Below the pieces are notes generated by a model. That model made no database searches. It saw only the letters and a program-made list of their open reading frames with translations, and was not told where the DNA came from. From NCBI RefSeq assembly GCF_014337155.1, contig NZ_CP060632.1, forward strand, positions 2,797,001-2,861,000: a DNA stretch of 64,000 bases, written 5' to 3'. The DNA comes from Wujia chipingensis. Lineage in GTDB: Bacteria > Bacillota > Clostridia > Lachnospirales > Lachnospiraceae. The first letter of the stretch is position 1, and every line of letters begins with the position of its first letter. A program made the translations under genes and the position numbers. Shown piece after piece: positions 21,088 to 30,446 of the stretch.

Positions 21088-21528
21088 TTATTTTGCTGGC
21101 TTCGGCGTTCCACAGGTACAGGTTGTGACGTATTTTTCATTTTTCTTCCTGCATTTTGGACAGATCCAGATTCTTCCAGACTTCACATCCTGACGGTAAT
21201 CACGTTTGTTCTGTGCCAAAATGGATTCTGTAATCTGTTTTTGTCTCCGTTCTTCTGCCAGTTCTTCCCGCTCCTGCTGTTCAACCAGATCCATAGCCAC
21301 ATCCACCACCATCGGAGGCGGATCTACACGCAATGGTTCCGGTATAAACAAATGCGCAATCTTATCATCCAATGTTGTCTCTGTCTTGTACATGTAATGA
21401 GACGGTCTATTCAAGTTTCCTTTTTCGATTGGTTTCGGTGGTTTCGCCTTTATATTCGCAATCGTTGCTATCAACGATAAAACCACAAATACAGCTATCA
21501 CAATCAAAATAATCATTCCATCTGACAT
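21088..21528 (-). CDS. Single-TM protein with C-terminal zinc ribbon
   Basis: 146 aa. One N-terminal membrane helix (IILIVIAVFVVLSLIATI) is followed by a charged region (about 70-105, likely helical) and a C-terminal four-cysteine ribbon (CPKCRKKN, CTCGTPKP). It is probably anchored with a cytoplasmic tail. ATG 21528 follows AGGGGTGAAAT. I do not recognise a family. It begins 13 bases after the glycosyltransferase stop, so the two are likely co-transcribed. Confidence 0.8.
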   Translation of the reverse strand: MSDGMIILIVIAVFVVLSLIATIANIKAKPPKPIEKGNLNRPSHYMYKTETTLDDKIAHLFIPEPLRVDPPPMVVDVAMDLVEQQEREELAEERRQKQITESILAQNKRDYRQDVKSGRIWICPKCRKKNEKYVTTCTCGTPKPAK

Positions 21529-21541
21529 AATTTCACCCCTG

Positions 21542-22621
21542 TCATTCTTCCGGTAGCTGCCAGTCTGCCAGTGCCTCCCGGTACACCGCAAGCTGCTGTT
21601 CATATATTTCTATGGACTGCTTTTGCTGTTCCGATGATGTCTGTAATTCTGCTTTTTCCGCCTGCGCAAGCAAAGCCTCGTAGCAGGCAACCAACCCCTC
21701 CAGACTCTTCTTTCCGCCGGCCTCTACATCCAGGATGCATTCCGTCTCGGAAACGGCATTCTGATACCAGACGATCGCCTCATCATAATCCATGCTATCT
21801 TTATAATAACAGCCAAGCTCATAGCAGATCTCCGCACACGGCGTATCAAGCATATCCCGGAGTGCGTATTTCATAAGCTCCGCGCCGTTCCCCTGCAGTC
21901 TTGCCAGATGTGCCAGCACGCAGGCTGCCTCTCTGCCCGCTTCCGCCATCGGATCTTTCTCCCATTCCATCGTGAAGAAATCCTCTGCCCGCTCAAAATC
22001 CGGCAGCTCACCACATTTTAGCAGTTCCTTCGCATACATCTTTCGAAGCTTTGGCGACAACGCACCATCCCTTGCATAGATCCGCTCACAGATCTCAAAA
22101 TCCCGGCTGCCATGGACAGACAATGGCTTGTGTAAGATCTCGATCTCGCTGTCGAACACAACCGGATCTAACCGCACCGTCTCATGCACCGGGTCAATCC
22201 ACGTAAACGTCCGAAGACGCTTAAAGAGCTTCGGGCGAAGCTCCCGTTTCACATTCATAACTGTATTGAACGCTTCTGTGACGTACCACATCTGCACGAT
22301 CTCAATCTCCGGAAGCAGACAGTTCTTCAGATCAAGGAAACGCGCCCGGTTCTCCGCATCAAGCACCTCGTCCGCATCCGGCGCATAGATGTATTCCATC
22401 GTCGCCTTGGAGAATGAGAAATTCCGCGCCGCCGAGAAATCGCCAATCCACGTAAAATCATAGATCTGATCGGTATAGCGTGCCGCGACCTCCTTCGTGC
22501 GGTCGGTGGAACCTGTATCCACAATGATGATCTCGTCCATCAGGTCAGCGACACTGTCCAGACACCGCGCCAGAACCTGCTCTTCATTTTTCACGATCAT
22601 ACATAAACTGATGGTTGCCAT
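21542..22621 (-). CDS. Family 2 glycosyltransferase with C-terminal helical repeats
   Basis: 359 aa. The GT-A domain at the N-terminus has SLCMIVKNEEQVLARCL, VDTGSTDRT and the metal-binding APDADEVL. The rest (about 200-350) is TPR-like, with a block around CYELGCYYKDSMDYDEAIVW. This architecture (GT2 plus TPR) resembles SunS-type or tetratricopeptide glycosyltransferases that modify peptides, proteins or surface glycans. The acceptor is unknown. A strong promoter lies upstream (22674-22702). Confidence 0.85.
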   Translation of the reverse strand: MATISLCMIVKNEEQVLARCLDSVADLMDEIIIVDTGSTDRTKEVAARYTDQIYDFTWIGDFSAARNFSFSKATMEYIYAPDADEVLDAENRARFLDLKNCLLPEIEIVQMWYVTEAFNTVMNVKRELRPKLFKRLRTFTWIDPVHETVRLDPVVFDSEIEILHKPLSVHGSRDFEICERIYARDGALSPKLRKMYAKELLKCGELPDFERAEDFFTMEWEKDPMAEAGREAACVLAHLARLQGNGAELMKYALRDMLDTPCAEICYELGCYYKDSMDYDEAIVWYQNAVSETECILDVEAGGKKSLEGLVACYEALLAQAEKAELQTSSEQQKQSIEIYEQQLAVYREALADWQLPEE

Positions 22622-22673
22622 TGCTACCCCCTGTCATTCGCATCATTTGTTTATCCGTACACATTCTTTTTTT

Positions 22674-22702
22674 ATTATACCTGTTTTATATGTGGCAGAC
22701 AA
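22674..22702 (-). promoter_or_regulatory. Sigma-A promoter of the glycosyltransferase gene
   Basis: On the minus strand: TTGTCT, 17 bases, TATAAT, 53 bases before the start codon. Confidence 0.75.
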
Positions 22703-22734
22703 GTAAGATTCCTGCTCCTTTTTCGCAATTTTGC

Positions 22735-22763
22735 TTGACCTTCCAACGCAAAATGAGTATTCT
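22735..22763 (+). promoter_or_regulatory. Sigma-A promoter of trpS
   Basis: TTGACC, 17 bases, TATTCT, 36 bases before the start. There is no room for a T-box leader. Confidence 0.75.
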
Positions 22764-22799
22764 ATAGAGTGTGATATTTTATAAGAGAGGACTTCTACT

Positions 22800-23864
22800 A
22801 TGAAACAGATTATTTTAACTGGCGATCGTCCGACAGGACGTTTGCATGTTGGACATTATGTAGGCTCTTTGAAAGAGCGTGTGAAACTTCAGAATTCTGG
22901 TGTCTATGATGAGATCTATATCATGATCGCGGACGCACAGGCACTCACAGATAATGCAGAGCACCCGGAGAAGGTACGTCAGAACATCATGCAGGTTGCA
23001 CTCGATTACCTCGCATGCGGACTTGATCCGGAGAAGGCAACGATCTTCATCCAGTCTATGATTCCGGAACTGACGGAGCTTACATTCTATTATATGAACC
23101 TTGTTACCGTTTCCCGTGTACAGCGTAACCCGACTGTAAAGGCTGAGATTCAGATGCGTAACTTCGAGGCAAGCATCCCGGTTGGTTTCTTCTGCTACCC
23201 AATCAGTCAGGCAGCCGATATCACAGCATTCCGTGCAACCCACGTACCGGTTGGCGAGGATCAGATGCCAATGATCGAGCAGTGTAAGGAAATCGTACAC
23301 AAGTTCAATACCGTATATGGCGAGACACTGACGGATCCAAAGATCGTGCTTCCGGAAAACAGCGCATGTCTGCGTCTGCCTGGCATCGACGGTAAGGCAA
23401 AGATGAGTAAGTCTCTTGGCAACTGCATCTATCTTGCAGAGGAGCCAGAGGATATCAAGAAGAAGGTTATGTCGATGTTCACCGATCCGAACCATCTGCG
23501 TGTCGAAGATCCGGGACAAGTTGAAGGTAACCCGGTATTTATCTACCTCGATGCATTCAGCAAGCCTGATTATTTCGCAGAATTCCTTCCAGAATATTCT
23601 GGTATGGACGAGCTGAAGGAGCATTACACACGTGGTGGTCTTGGCGATGTGAAGGTGAAGAAGTTCCTGAACAATGTACTTCAGGCAGAGCTTGCTCCAA
23701 TCCGTGAGCGTCGTAAGATGTGGGAGCAGAAGCTTCCGGATGTTTATGATATCCTGAAGGCTGGCAGCAAGAAAGCCAGAGAGACGGCAGGCAAGACACT
23801 TGAAGATGTCCGCCGCTCTATGAAGATTGATTATTTTGATAATGATAATCTGTTGAAGATGTAA
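22800..23864 (+). CDS. trpS: Tryptophanyl-tRNA synthetase
   Basis: 354 aa class I synthetase. The HIGH-type motif is TGDRPTGRLHVGHYVGS and the KMSKS motif is [12 protein letters not shown]. It charges tRNA-Trp. The TGDRPTG form and about 350 residues fit the TrpRS group common in clostridia. The leader is short and shows no T-box, so regulation is not by that route. A hairpin terminator follows. Confidence 0.95.
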   Translation: MKQIILTGDRPTGRLHVGHYVGSLKERVKLQNSGVYDEIYIMIADAQALTDNAEHPEKVRQNIMQVALDYLACGLDPEKATIFIQSMIPELTELTFYYMNLVTVSRVQRNPTVKAEIQMRNFEASIPVGFFCYPISQAADITAFRATHVPVGEDQMPMIEQCKEIVHKFNTVYGETLTDPKIVLPENSACLRLPGIDGKAKMSKSLGNCIYLAEEPEDIKKKVMSMFTDPNHLRVEDPGQVEGNPVFIYLDAFSKPDYFAEFLPEYSGMDELKEHYTRGGLGDVKVKKFLNNVLQAELAPIRERRKMWEQKLPDVYDILKAGSKKARETAGKTLEDVRRSMKIDYFDNDNLLKM

Positions 23865-23898
23865 TTTTAATATAGATTAGTGTATTATGCAGAATGCA

Positions 23899-23926
23899 AA
23901 AAGGGGCGTTATAAAACGCCCCTTTT
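23899..23926. terminator. Bidirectional terminator between trpS and the CARF gene
   Basis: AAAAGGGGCGTT (23899-23910) pairs perfectly with AACGCCCCTTTT (23915-23926) around four bases. It lies just before the end of the converging CARF gene. Confidence 0.9.
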
Positions 23927-23933
23927 ATTATCT

Positions 23934-25121
23934 TTATATCCTCTTCAATTTATTGAGCAGCTGCTCATCACTCATCCGAAATACATCATCGATGATCCAG
24001 ATATGCATATCCCTTGCTCGCTGCTTGAAGAACATCGTGCCAGTCGTGTTATCACAGGCACGTGCTAAGACAAGTGCCTTTCTGGCATATTTGCCACCAA
24101 ACTTTCGTGATACGGTCTCTAACTCATGCAGCGCACTGCCACCTGCCTTGCCACTCTTGCAGGAGATAAAAATCGGACACACCTGCTTCATCAGGATCAC
24201 ATCAATCTCGTTCATCGTATCATAGCCGGGATTCATCGTGTCATGCACCTCACCATCCCAGTCAATATGCGCACCAATCACCGCATCCGAGAACAGGTAA
24301 CCTTCCCGCGTCGCTACCTCATAGACATGCAGTTCCAGCATATTTCCTGCCTTTGCAATAATCTTCTTGATCTGATTATTCTTAAACCGGAACATCACTT
24401 TTTTCCCGTGTTCTTCGTAATCCTTGAGCATGCCAATCTCATACAGATCCCGCAGCAGACGGATGGCATCGCCAAGCTGATTGATGTATAACTCACTCCA
24501 ACCTTCCCGCTGGTTCGGTGTGTTCTTGCGAAGTTCGTCAATGACTCCACAATGTTTGTTCCAATCTCCACGGTATCTACGGCACAGATCCCACATAATC
24601 CGGATATCCTCCCGGAACTGATCGGTAAATTTCCACTCGGAGATACTTCCCGTCTCCTTCGTGAGCAGACCGCCATGCAGCATGATATCCTCCGCGATAC
24701 TGATATTAAAATGATAATCGGACGTGATCACCTTCGAACCACGGACATCAATTTCCTTTCCGGTAAATGGATCGATACGCAGCTTGCTGACTTCCATTCT
24801 TGCGGAAATACACCCAAGCGCGATCAGAAGCATCTCACTACCACCGGTCAGAGCAAACCGAATCCCCGGATATTCCCGGATAATGCCCGCCAGAGTTCCT
24901 ATAATGTTATCGAGATCATCCTTTGGTACCTCAATAAATTCCAACTCCATATCCGGATATTTGTGGTCACGAAACTGCTCGATATCCCGGATCTGCTTCG
25001 TAATCATATTATCTTTGTGTCCGAGAAAAATCACGCGTTCCGGCATGTATTTCATCATCACCATCACATTCTCAATTGGTTCCTGTGAAAAGAATTTGAC
25101 GATTGCTTTTGTTCTCTCCAT
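23934..25121 (-). CDS. Orphan CARF-domain nuclease (Card1/Can2-like, DUF1887)
   Basis: 395 aa. The N-terminal half looks like a CARF domain: alternating strands and helices ending in the hallmark FALTGGSEMLLIALG (residues 89-103). The C-terminal third fits a PD-(D/E)xK nuclease: NMLELHVYEVA (Glu263), NEIDVIL (Asp307) and FISCKSGK (Lys322); the residue usually acidic two before the Lys is Ser320. In known relatives (Card1, Can2) cyclic oligoadenylate from type III CRISPR complexes activates DNA/RNA cleavage. Here no cas gene or CRISPR array is in the window. The gene follows dnaB and a membrane coiled-coil protein on the same strand. ATG 25121 has an AGGAGGAAG site; a stable hairpin lies just before it. 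The function is inferred from fold. Confidence 0.8.
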   Translation of the reverse strand: MERTKAIVKFFSQEPIENVMVMMKYMPERVIFLGHKDNMITKQIRDIEQFRDHKYPDMELEFIEVPKDDLDNIIGTLAGIIREYPGIRFALTGGSEMLLIALGCISARMEVSKLRIDPFTGKEIDVRGSKVITSDYHFNISIAEDIMLHGGLLTKETGSISEWKFTDQFREDIRIMWDLCRRYRGDWNKHCGVIDELRKNTPNQREGWSELYINQLGDAIRLLRDLYEIGMLKDYEEHGKKVMFRFKNNQIKKIIAKAGNMLELHVYEVATREGYLFSDAVIGAHIDWDGEVHDTMNPGYDTMNEIDVILMKQVCPIFISCKSGKAGGSALHELETVSRKFGGKYARKALVLARACDNTTGTMFFKQRARDMHIWIIDDVFRMSDEQLLNKLKRI

Positions 25122-25143
25122 GTAACTTCCTCCTATAAAGGAA

Positions 25144-25176
25144 TTGCAAAAGTACCCACCCCTGATACTTTTGCAA
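25144..25176. other. Perfect 11-bp hairpin just upstream of the CARF gene
   Basis: TTGCAAAAGTA (25144-25154) pairs with TACTTTTGCAA (25166-25176) around an 11-base loop. On the minus strand it precedes the ribosome site by a few bases and has no following T-run, so it is not a standard terminator. It may be an mRNA processing or stability element, or a protein-binding palindrome. Confidence 0.6.
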
Positions 25177-25194
25177 TGATTCATTCTCTATTCT

Positions 25195-26505
25195 TTACTG
25201 CATAGATGCAAATAACGCCGCAATCTCCTCTGGCGACAGTGTCCGGTTTGGATTGTCGTCCACTGGCATTGTCGGTGCTGGTTCTGCATCCATATTCATC
25301 GTTGTATCTGTGATATCCTGCTCTACTTCGTGCACTGCCTCTGCAACTTCCTCCGCATGTGCTTCCTCTGTGGACAGATCTGTCTGTCCCTGTTGTGGAA
25401 ACGGGATCACATCTGCATTCTTCACATCCTCTGCCGGTTTATCTGCCTGCAGATTGCCAAGCAGAGCATCGATCATACTCTGATCTAACATACCTGTATT
25501 GGCTGCTTCTTCCTTGAATTCTGCCTCTTCCTTTAATTCCTTATCGGCACTGCCGCCAAACTGCGAGAAGAAGTCCTCCGTATTAAATGCAGGCTCTGGT
25601 TCTTCTGTTGGTGCAGCCTCTTCTGCAACCGTTTCTGGTTCTTCTGTTGATGCTGCCTCTACCTCTGCTGGTGTATCATCTGTCTGAGTCAGAGAATCAT
25701 CTGCGATTTTTAGTTCTGCCTCATCAGCTGTATCATTCTCAATTCCACCGGGGATCTGTGACTCTGGTACATCCGTCTCAGTCGTATTCTCAACATTCGT
25801 TACCACTTCCGGTTGCTCATCTTCCGGCACTCGTTTTTGCACATCCGCGGTAACGGCTGTCGATGCTGCCTCTACTGATGGTGCTGCCTCCACATATTTC
25901 GGCATCTCGATCGCATCCACTGCCTCACGCAATGCAGTAAGCTGGGCTGTCACCTGCTGTAACTGGGCAACCACTGCCTGTACATCGCCTGCCAGCTTGC
26001 CAAACTCCTCCAGCACCAGTGCAGTATGATCCGGCTCCTTCTGTGCCTGCAATGCTGCCTGCATTTCCAGTTCCTTCTGCATCTGCTCCGCCTGCTGTGC
26101 TGCTTCCTCTTCCTTCTTCCGATCATAATTAATCAGAATCTTGATCGTCTTTTTCAACGCCTCATCCAACTGCTCTGCCTGCGCAGACAGATAGGTGTTT
26201 GTCTTTCTCTGCTGGACATAGGACGCCTTTGCCAGACGTTCCATATCGTTGAGAATCTCCGTATCCTCTTTTTTCGTATATTCCTGCAAGGTCTTTGTCA
26301 CATATTCCTGCATTGCCTGTTCTTTCGCCACTTTGATGTCGACAAAGGACAGAAGCAACGCATAGATACTTCCCACCAATACAAGCGAGATTATCGCAAC
26401 ATAGACTGCCTGTGAACGATATGCAAGCATGCAGTATCCCCACGCCAGAAGCGCCGTGAAACTGATCATGCCAAGTGTTACCATTCTCTTATATCGATTC
26501 CCCAT
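25195..26505 (-). CDS. Two-TM coiled-coil protein with acidic tail and FliM-like short motifs
   Basis: 436 aa. Two hydrophobic helices at about 8-28 and 32-54 are followed by a coiled coil (60-200, rich in Gln/Glu/Ala), then a long acidic, Thr/Pro/Glu-rich and probably disordered region. Two similar short motifs stand out: SMIDALLGNLQ mid-tail and LSPEEIAALFASMQ at the very C-terminus. Both resemble the LSQxEIDALL peptide seen at the start of flagellar FliM/FliN proteins, though no other flagellar feature exists here. It begins 32 bases after dnaB. I do not recognise the family. Confidence 0.75.
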   Translation of the reverse strand: MGNRYKRMVTLGMISFTALLAWGYCMLAYRSQAVYVAIISLVLVGSIYALLLSFVDIKVAKEQAMQEYVTKTLQEYTKKEDTEILNDMERLAKASYVQQRKTNTYLSAQAEQLDEALKKTIKILINYDRKKEEEAAQQAEQMQKELEMQAALQAQKEPDHTALVLEEFGKLAGDVQAVVAQLQQVTAQLTALREAVDAIEMPKYVEAAPSVEAASTAVTADVQKRVPEDEQPEVVTNVENTTETDVPESQIPGGIENDTADEAELKIADDSLTQTDDTPAEVEAASTEEPETVAEEAAPTEEPEPAFNTEDFFSQFGGSADKELKEEAEFKEEAANTGMLDQSMIDALLGNLQADKPAEDVKNADVIPFPQQGQTDLSTEEAHAEEVAEAVHEVEQDITDTTMNMDAEPAPTMPVDDNPNRTLSPEEIAALFASMQ

Positions 26506-26537
26506 CTGTTTTTTGCCTCCCTGCTTCTCGCCACAGA

Positions 26538-27884
26538 TTACCCTTTATAATGCTTCTCCGGATCTGCAAACTTCGTATATTTTCCAATCCAACGAAGATC
26601 GACGCTGCCCGTCTCACCACTACGCTGCTTGGCAATGATGATCTCCGCGGTCTGCGGTTTTGTCGTTGTCTCCGGATTGTAATATTCGTCTCGATAAATA
26701 AACATAACCACATCGGCATCCTGTTCGATAGATCCAGACTCTCGCAAATCCGAAAGCACTGGCTTGTGGTCCGGTCTTGCATCTACCGCACGGGAAAGCT
26801 GCGACAATGCAATAATTGGAATCTTCAGTTCCTTCGCCAAGTTCTTCAATGCACGGGAAACCTCCGCGATAAACTGCTGCCGGCTCTCCACGGCACGGCT
26901 TGGGCTCATCAACTGCAGGTAGTCGATCATGATAACCTGCACTCCATAATTCTGCTTCCATTTTCTTGCGATTGAACGAAGCTCTGAGATTGTAACCGAT
27001 GAATTTTCCTCTATGTATAACGGCGAATTAGCAACTGCCTCTGTACTTTCGATGACCTTATCCCAGTCATCATCCGACAGATCGCCGACCTTCATACTCT
27101 TGGAATCAACCATTGCATCTACCGCCAGAATACGGCTTGCCAGCTGTTCCTTACTCATCTCCAATGAGAAGAATCCAACCGGAATATGTTTCATAACCGC
27201 CAGATGATGCGCAATATTTAAGACAAATGCCGTCTTACCCATCGCAGGTCTGGCTGCTACAAGCAAAAGTTCTCCGGCATGCATACCAGTCAGCATATTG
27301 TCCAAATCCCGGAATCCCGTCGGAACACCAGTAACCTTACCATCGTTTCTTGCCGCTTCCTCCATCTCACGAATGACATTCATCACAATCTCGCGGATCG
27401 GCACTGTATCCTCGGAGCCGTTTCGGTTCTGCACGAGCTTGAAGATACTCTGTTCTGCGCGCTCCATAATGACTTCAACCGGTTCCTGTGACTGGTATCC
27501 ATCCTTCTCGGTATTCTCACAAAGCTTGATCAGCTGTCGGAGTGCCGCCTTATCCTTGACAATCTTCGCATAGTCCTTCACCGGAGCATATAACGGCGCT
27601 GACTGCACTAACTGTGCCAGCGTCACTGTGTTTGCCACTTCTTCCGGGATATCCTTCATCCGCAGCCGTTCTACCAGCGTGATCGGATCTACACTTGCTC
27701 CCTCTGAATACAGTTCGACCATATTATCGAAGAGAATTCCGTACTGTTTATTGTAGAAATCTTCTCCTGTCAGCATATCCACCAGATCAGAAATCGCATC
27801 CCGGTTTACAAGCATTGTTCCCACGATTCCCTGCTCCGCCTTTTCATTATGCGGTTGTACACGTCTTATCGTATTTTCATCCAT
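26538..27884 (-). CDS. dnaB: Replicative DNA helicase DnaB
   Basis: 448 aa. The N-terminal helical domain starts PHNEKAEQGIVGTMLVNRDA. The RecA-like motor has Walker A ARPAMGKTAFVLNI, Walker B VIMIDYLQLM and the arginine-finger region QRSGETGSVDLRWIG. It forms the hexameric helicase at the replication fork. ATG 27884 is used, with GAGGAAG inside the end of rplI; the gap to rplI is four bases, so they are coupled. The order gdpP, rplI, dnaB is conserved in Firmicutes. Confidence 0.97.
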   Translation of the reverse strand: MDENTIRRVQPHNEKAEQGIVGTMLVNRDAISDLVDMLTGEDFYNKQYGILFDNMVELYSEGASVDPITLVERLRMKDIPEEVANTVTLAQLVQSAPLYAPVKDYAKIVKDKAALRQLIKLCENTEKDGYQSQEPVEVIMERAEQSIFKLVQNRNGSEDTVPIREIVMNVIREMEEAARNDGKVTGVPTGFRDLDNMLTGMHAGELLLVAARPAMGKTAFVLNIAHHLAVMKHIPVGFFSLEMSKEQLASRILAVDAMVDSKSMKVGDLSDDDWDKVIESTEAVANSPLYIEENSSVTISELRSIARKWKQNYGVQVIMIDYLQLMSPSRAVESRQQFIAEVSRALKNLAKELKIPIIALSQLSRAVDARPDHKPVLSDLRESGSIEQDADVVMFIYRDEYYNPETTTKPQTAEIIIAKQRSGETGSVDLRWIGKYTKFADPEKHYKG

Positions 27885-27888
27885 AAAA

Positions 27889-28335
27889 TTAAGCTTCCTC
27901 AATCTTCACGGTAAGATCTGCGGTTACCTTTGTATGCAGCTTGATTCCAACCGTACGTGTGCCCGGTGCCTTGATGGCATCCTTCATAACAATCTTCTTT
28001 TTGTCGATGTCATGTCCAAGCTGCGACTTGATTGCCTCTGCAATTTCCTTGGAAGAAATGGAACCAAAGGTTCTTCCGTTTTCACCCATCTTGATGGAAA
28101 GCGTGATGCTCTCCTTCTCAATCTGTGCGGCAAGTGCCTGTGCGTCTGCCAGCACCTCTGCGGCAACCTTATCCTCATGTGCCTTCTTCAGCTTCAAATC
28201 ATTCAGGTTCTTTGAGGTTGCTTCCATACCAAGCTTCTTTGGAAGCAGCATATTTCTTGCATATCCATCGGATACTTCTACAATCTGATCTTTTTTTCCA
28301 AGGCTTTTTACGTCCTGCAATAAAATAACTTTCAT
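27889..28335 (-). CDS. rplI: 50S ribosomal protein L9
   Basis: 148 aa, standard. The N-terminus [19 protein letters not shown] and the signature [17 protein letters not shown] are conserved; a helix then links to the C-terminal 23S-binding domain ([16 protein letters not shown]). It sits 20 bases after gdpP and 4 before dnaB. Confidence 0.98.
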   Translation of the reverse strand: MKVILLQDVKSLGKKDQIVEVSDGYARNMLLPKKLGMEATSKNLNDLKLKKAHEDKVAAEVLADAQALAAQIEKESITLSIKMGENGRTFGSISSKEIAEAIKSQLGHDIDKKKIVMKDAIKAPGTRTVGIKLHTKVTADLTVKIEEA

Positions 28336-28355
28336 GTCTGGTTCCTCCTTAATTC

Positions 28356-30404
28356 CTAAATATCGCCTTCCCGATACATCTCATCCAGAAGGGTCTTTAA
28401 CTGGATCAATACCAATTCATTTGTACTATTTGTAAACTGGGCTCCAGCGATATTTGCATGTCCACCGCCACCCATTTTTTCCATAATAATCTGTACGTTC
28501 ACATCGTCGACCGACCGTGCACTCATATAAACCGTGCCATCCTTCTCTGTCGTAACAAATGATGCACGGATTCCTTCGATGTTGAGCAGGTCGTTCGCAA
28601 CCTTCGCCGCAACCACCGTCGGTGCATCGGATTCCTTCGGATCAACCGTGGAAATCGCAAAATGCTCCATATAAATCTCCGAATTGATGACGCCCTCTGC
28701 CAACTGGCGATACGTGTACATATCACTTCGGAACATCTTTCTGACACGAACAACATCCGCACCACTCCGGCGCAGATACGATGCTGCATCAAATGTACGC
28801 ACACCCGTCTTGGTCAGAAAATTATCTGTATCAATCACGATACCAGCATACATGGCATCCGCCTCGATTGGACGAAGCTTTACCTTGCCCTCGATATACT
28901 GCAGGATCTCCGCAATCATCTCACATGCAGAGCTTGCATATGGCTCGATATACGAAAGTGTTGCATTCTCGATCACCTCGTCCGATTGTCTATGGTGATC
29001 AAATACCACGATAGACTTTGCCAGACTGAGCAGCTCCTCACACTCGGTCATGCTTGGTTTATTCACATCCGTTACGACAACCAGCGTGTTCGGAGTTACC
29101 CGGCTGATTGCTTGTTCACTGTTGATGATCATATCATCGCCGTAAACGCTGTTCCCCATAAATCCGCTGATGATCGGGCGGATGGCTGAGGTCACCTCAT
29201 TCACTACGATATATGCCTTTTTATTTAACGTCTTAACCAGACGATACACGCCCACTGCCGAACCAAACGCATCCGCATCCGGTCGTTTGTGTGCCATGAT
29301 AATAACACTGTCTTTACTTGTCAGAAGCTCCTGGAACGCCTGTGCCTTAACACGCGCCTTAACGGTTGCGGACTTCTCAGTTCCTGCACTCTTTCCACCA
29401 AAATACGTCGTCTTATCACCATATTTAACAACTGCCTGATCGCCGCCTCGTCCAAGTGCCAGTCCGATTGCGGTACGCGCCCGCTCATACGCCTGCGCAA
29501 AGCTGTCTGTTCCAGCACCGACACCGATACTTAACGTAACTGGAATCTCGTTTCCGACATTGATACTCTTTACCTCGTCCAGAATCGCAAACTTTGTCTC
29601 ACGAAGCTGTGGCAGATACTGCTGCCGGAATACGAAGAAATATTTATCCTTCTCCAGCTTCTTTCCAATCGCGTCGATCGTGGAAAGATACATGTTGATT
29701 CGTCGGTCAACCAGTGCTTCCACCAGCGAATGACGAACCTCCTCTGTATTCTCCATAACCTCATCGTAATTATCAATATACAACAGTCCTGCGACAAGCT
29801 TCTGGTCTTCATTTTCCTTCTTGTAGATCCGAAGCTCTGTTTCATCATACAAATACAAAGTAATCATGGCATCTGCCTGATGATCGACCATCGCATCCTC
29901 ATCCGAATCCACTAACGCCTCGGAAAAATCGATACGGCGCAACAATGCCCGATAGACACGGTCGTTATATTCCAGATCCATCTGCATTTCCTCGGACGAT
30001 AACGCCTCCGCATCCACCGCCGGGAAGAATGCCGAAATGTTTTTCCGAATCCGCTTCTTGGATCCAACGCCAATCTCTTCGATAAACTTTGCATTGCCCC
30101 ACAGAATCTTACCATCCGTATCCAGCAGCGCATACGGAATATCCAGCTCTTTCAAAAGCTCCTTCTGAATCTGTCCCTGTTCCAGCGCAAACCGGAAGAC
30201 GACCGGCATGATCGCTGCTTTCATCACAATAAAAACTGCAATCTCACATACAACGAAGATAAAAACTGCCGCAGCGGCAATCGCACCGCTCTTTTTGTCA
30301 TGTACATACAGCACGATCACCATGCCAACCAGAAGCACAGTCAGTGCCAATGGCATCAGCAGATATTGTTGTATTTTCTTTTTTAAGATCTTTTCGTTAT
30401 TCAT
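28356..30404 (-). CDS. gdpP: Membrane c-di-AMP phosphodiesterase GdpP
   Basis: 682 aa (family about 655-680). Two N-terminal membrane helices are followed by a PAS-like domain, a degenerate GGDEF domain (ending [14 protein letters not shown]) and the DHH-DHHA1 catalytic module: [25 protein letters not shown] and [13 protein letters not shown]. It hydrolyses cyclic-di-AMP to pApA and so controls osmolyte and wall homeostasis. It leads the rplI-dnaB transcript; valS is 42 bases upstream. Confidence 0.96.
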   Translation of the reverse strand: MNNEKILKKKIQQYLLMPLALTVLLVGMVIVLYVHDKKSGAIAAAAVFIFVVCEIAVFIVMKAAIMPVVFRFALEQGQIQKELLKELDIPYALLDTDGKILWGNAKFIEEIGVGSKKRIRKNISAFFPAVDAEALSSEEMQMDLEYNDRVYRALLRRIDFSEALVDSDEDAMVDHQADAMITLYLYDETELRIYKKENEDQKLVAGLLYIDNYDEVMENTEEVRHSLVEALVDRRINMYLSTIDAIGKKLEKDKYFFVFRQQYLPQLRETKFAILDEVKSINVGNEIPVTLSIGVGAGTDSFAQAYERARTAIGLALGRGGDQAVVKYGDKTTYFGGKSAGTEKSATVKARVKAQAFQELLTSKDSVIIMAHKRPDADAFGSAVGVYRLVKTLNKKAYIVVNEVTSAIRPIISGFMGNSVYGDDMIINSEQAISRVTPNTLVVVTDVNKPSMTECEELLSLAKSIVVFDHHRQSDEVIENATLSYIEPYASSACEMIAEILQYIEGKVKLRPIEADAMYAGIVIDTDNFLTKTGVRTFDAASYLRRSGADVVRVRKMFRSDMYTYRQLAEGVINSEIYMEHFAISTVDPKESDAPTVVAAKVANDLLNIEGIRASFVTTEKDGTVYMSARSVDDVNVQIIMEKMGGGGHANIAGAQFTNSTNELVLIQLKTLLDEMYREGDI

Positions 30405-30446
30405 CGATTCTCACCTGTTGCCGTTTCAAACAGCCTCTCCCAGTGA

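Noticed and set aside
22680..22800. T-box leader before trpS, and before valS or proS
   Set aside because: The gaps are too short and no specifier stem or T-box sequence is visible.
25253..25853. Long Ser/Ala-rich and Leu-rich open frames on the plus strand
   Set aside because: They are antisense shadows of the acidic, low-complexity tail of the 25195-26505 gene.
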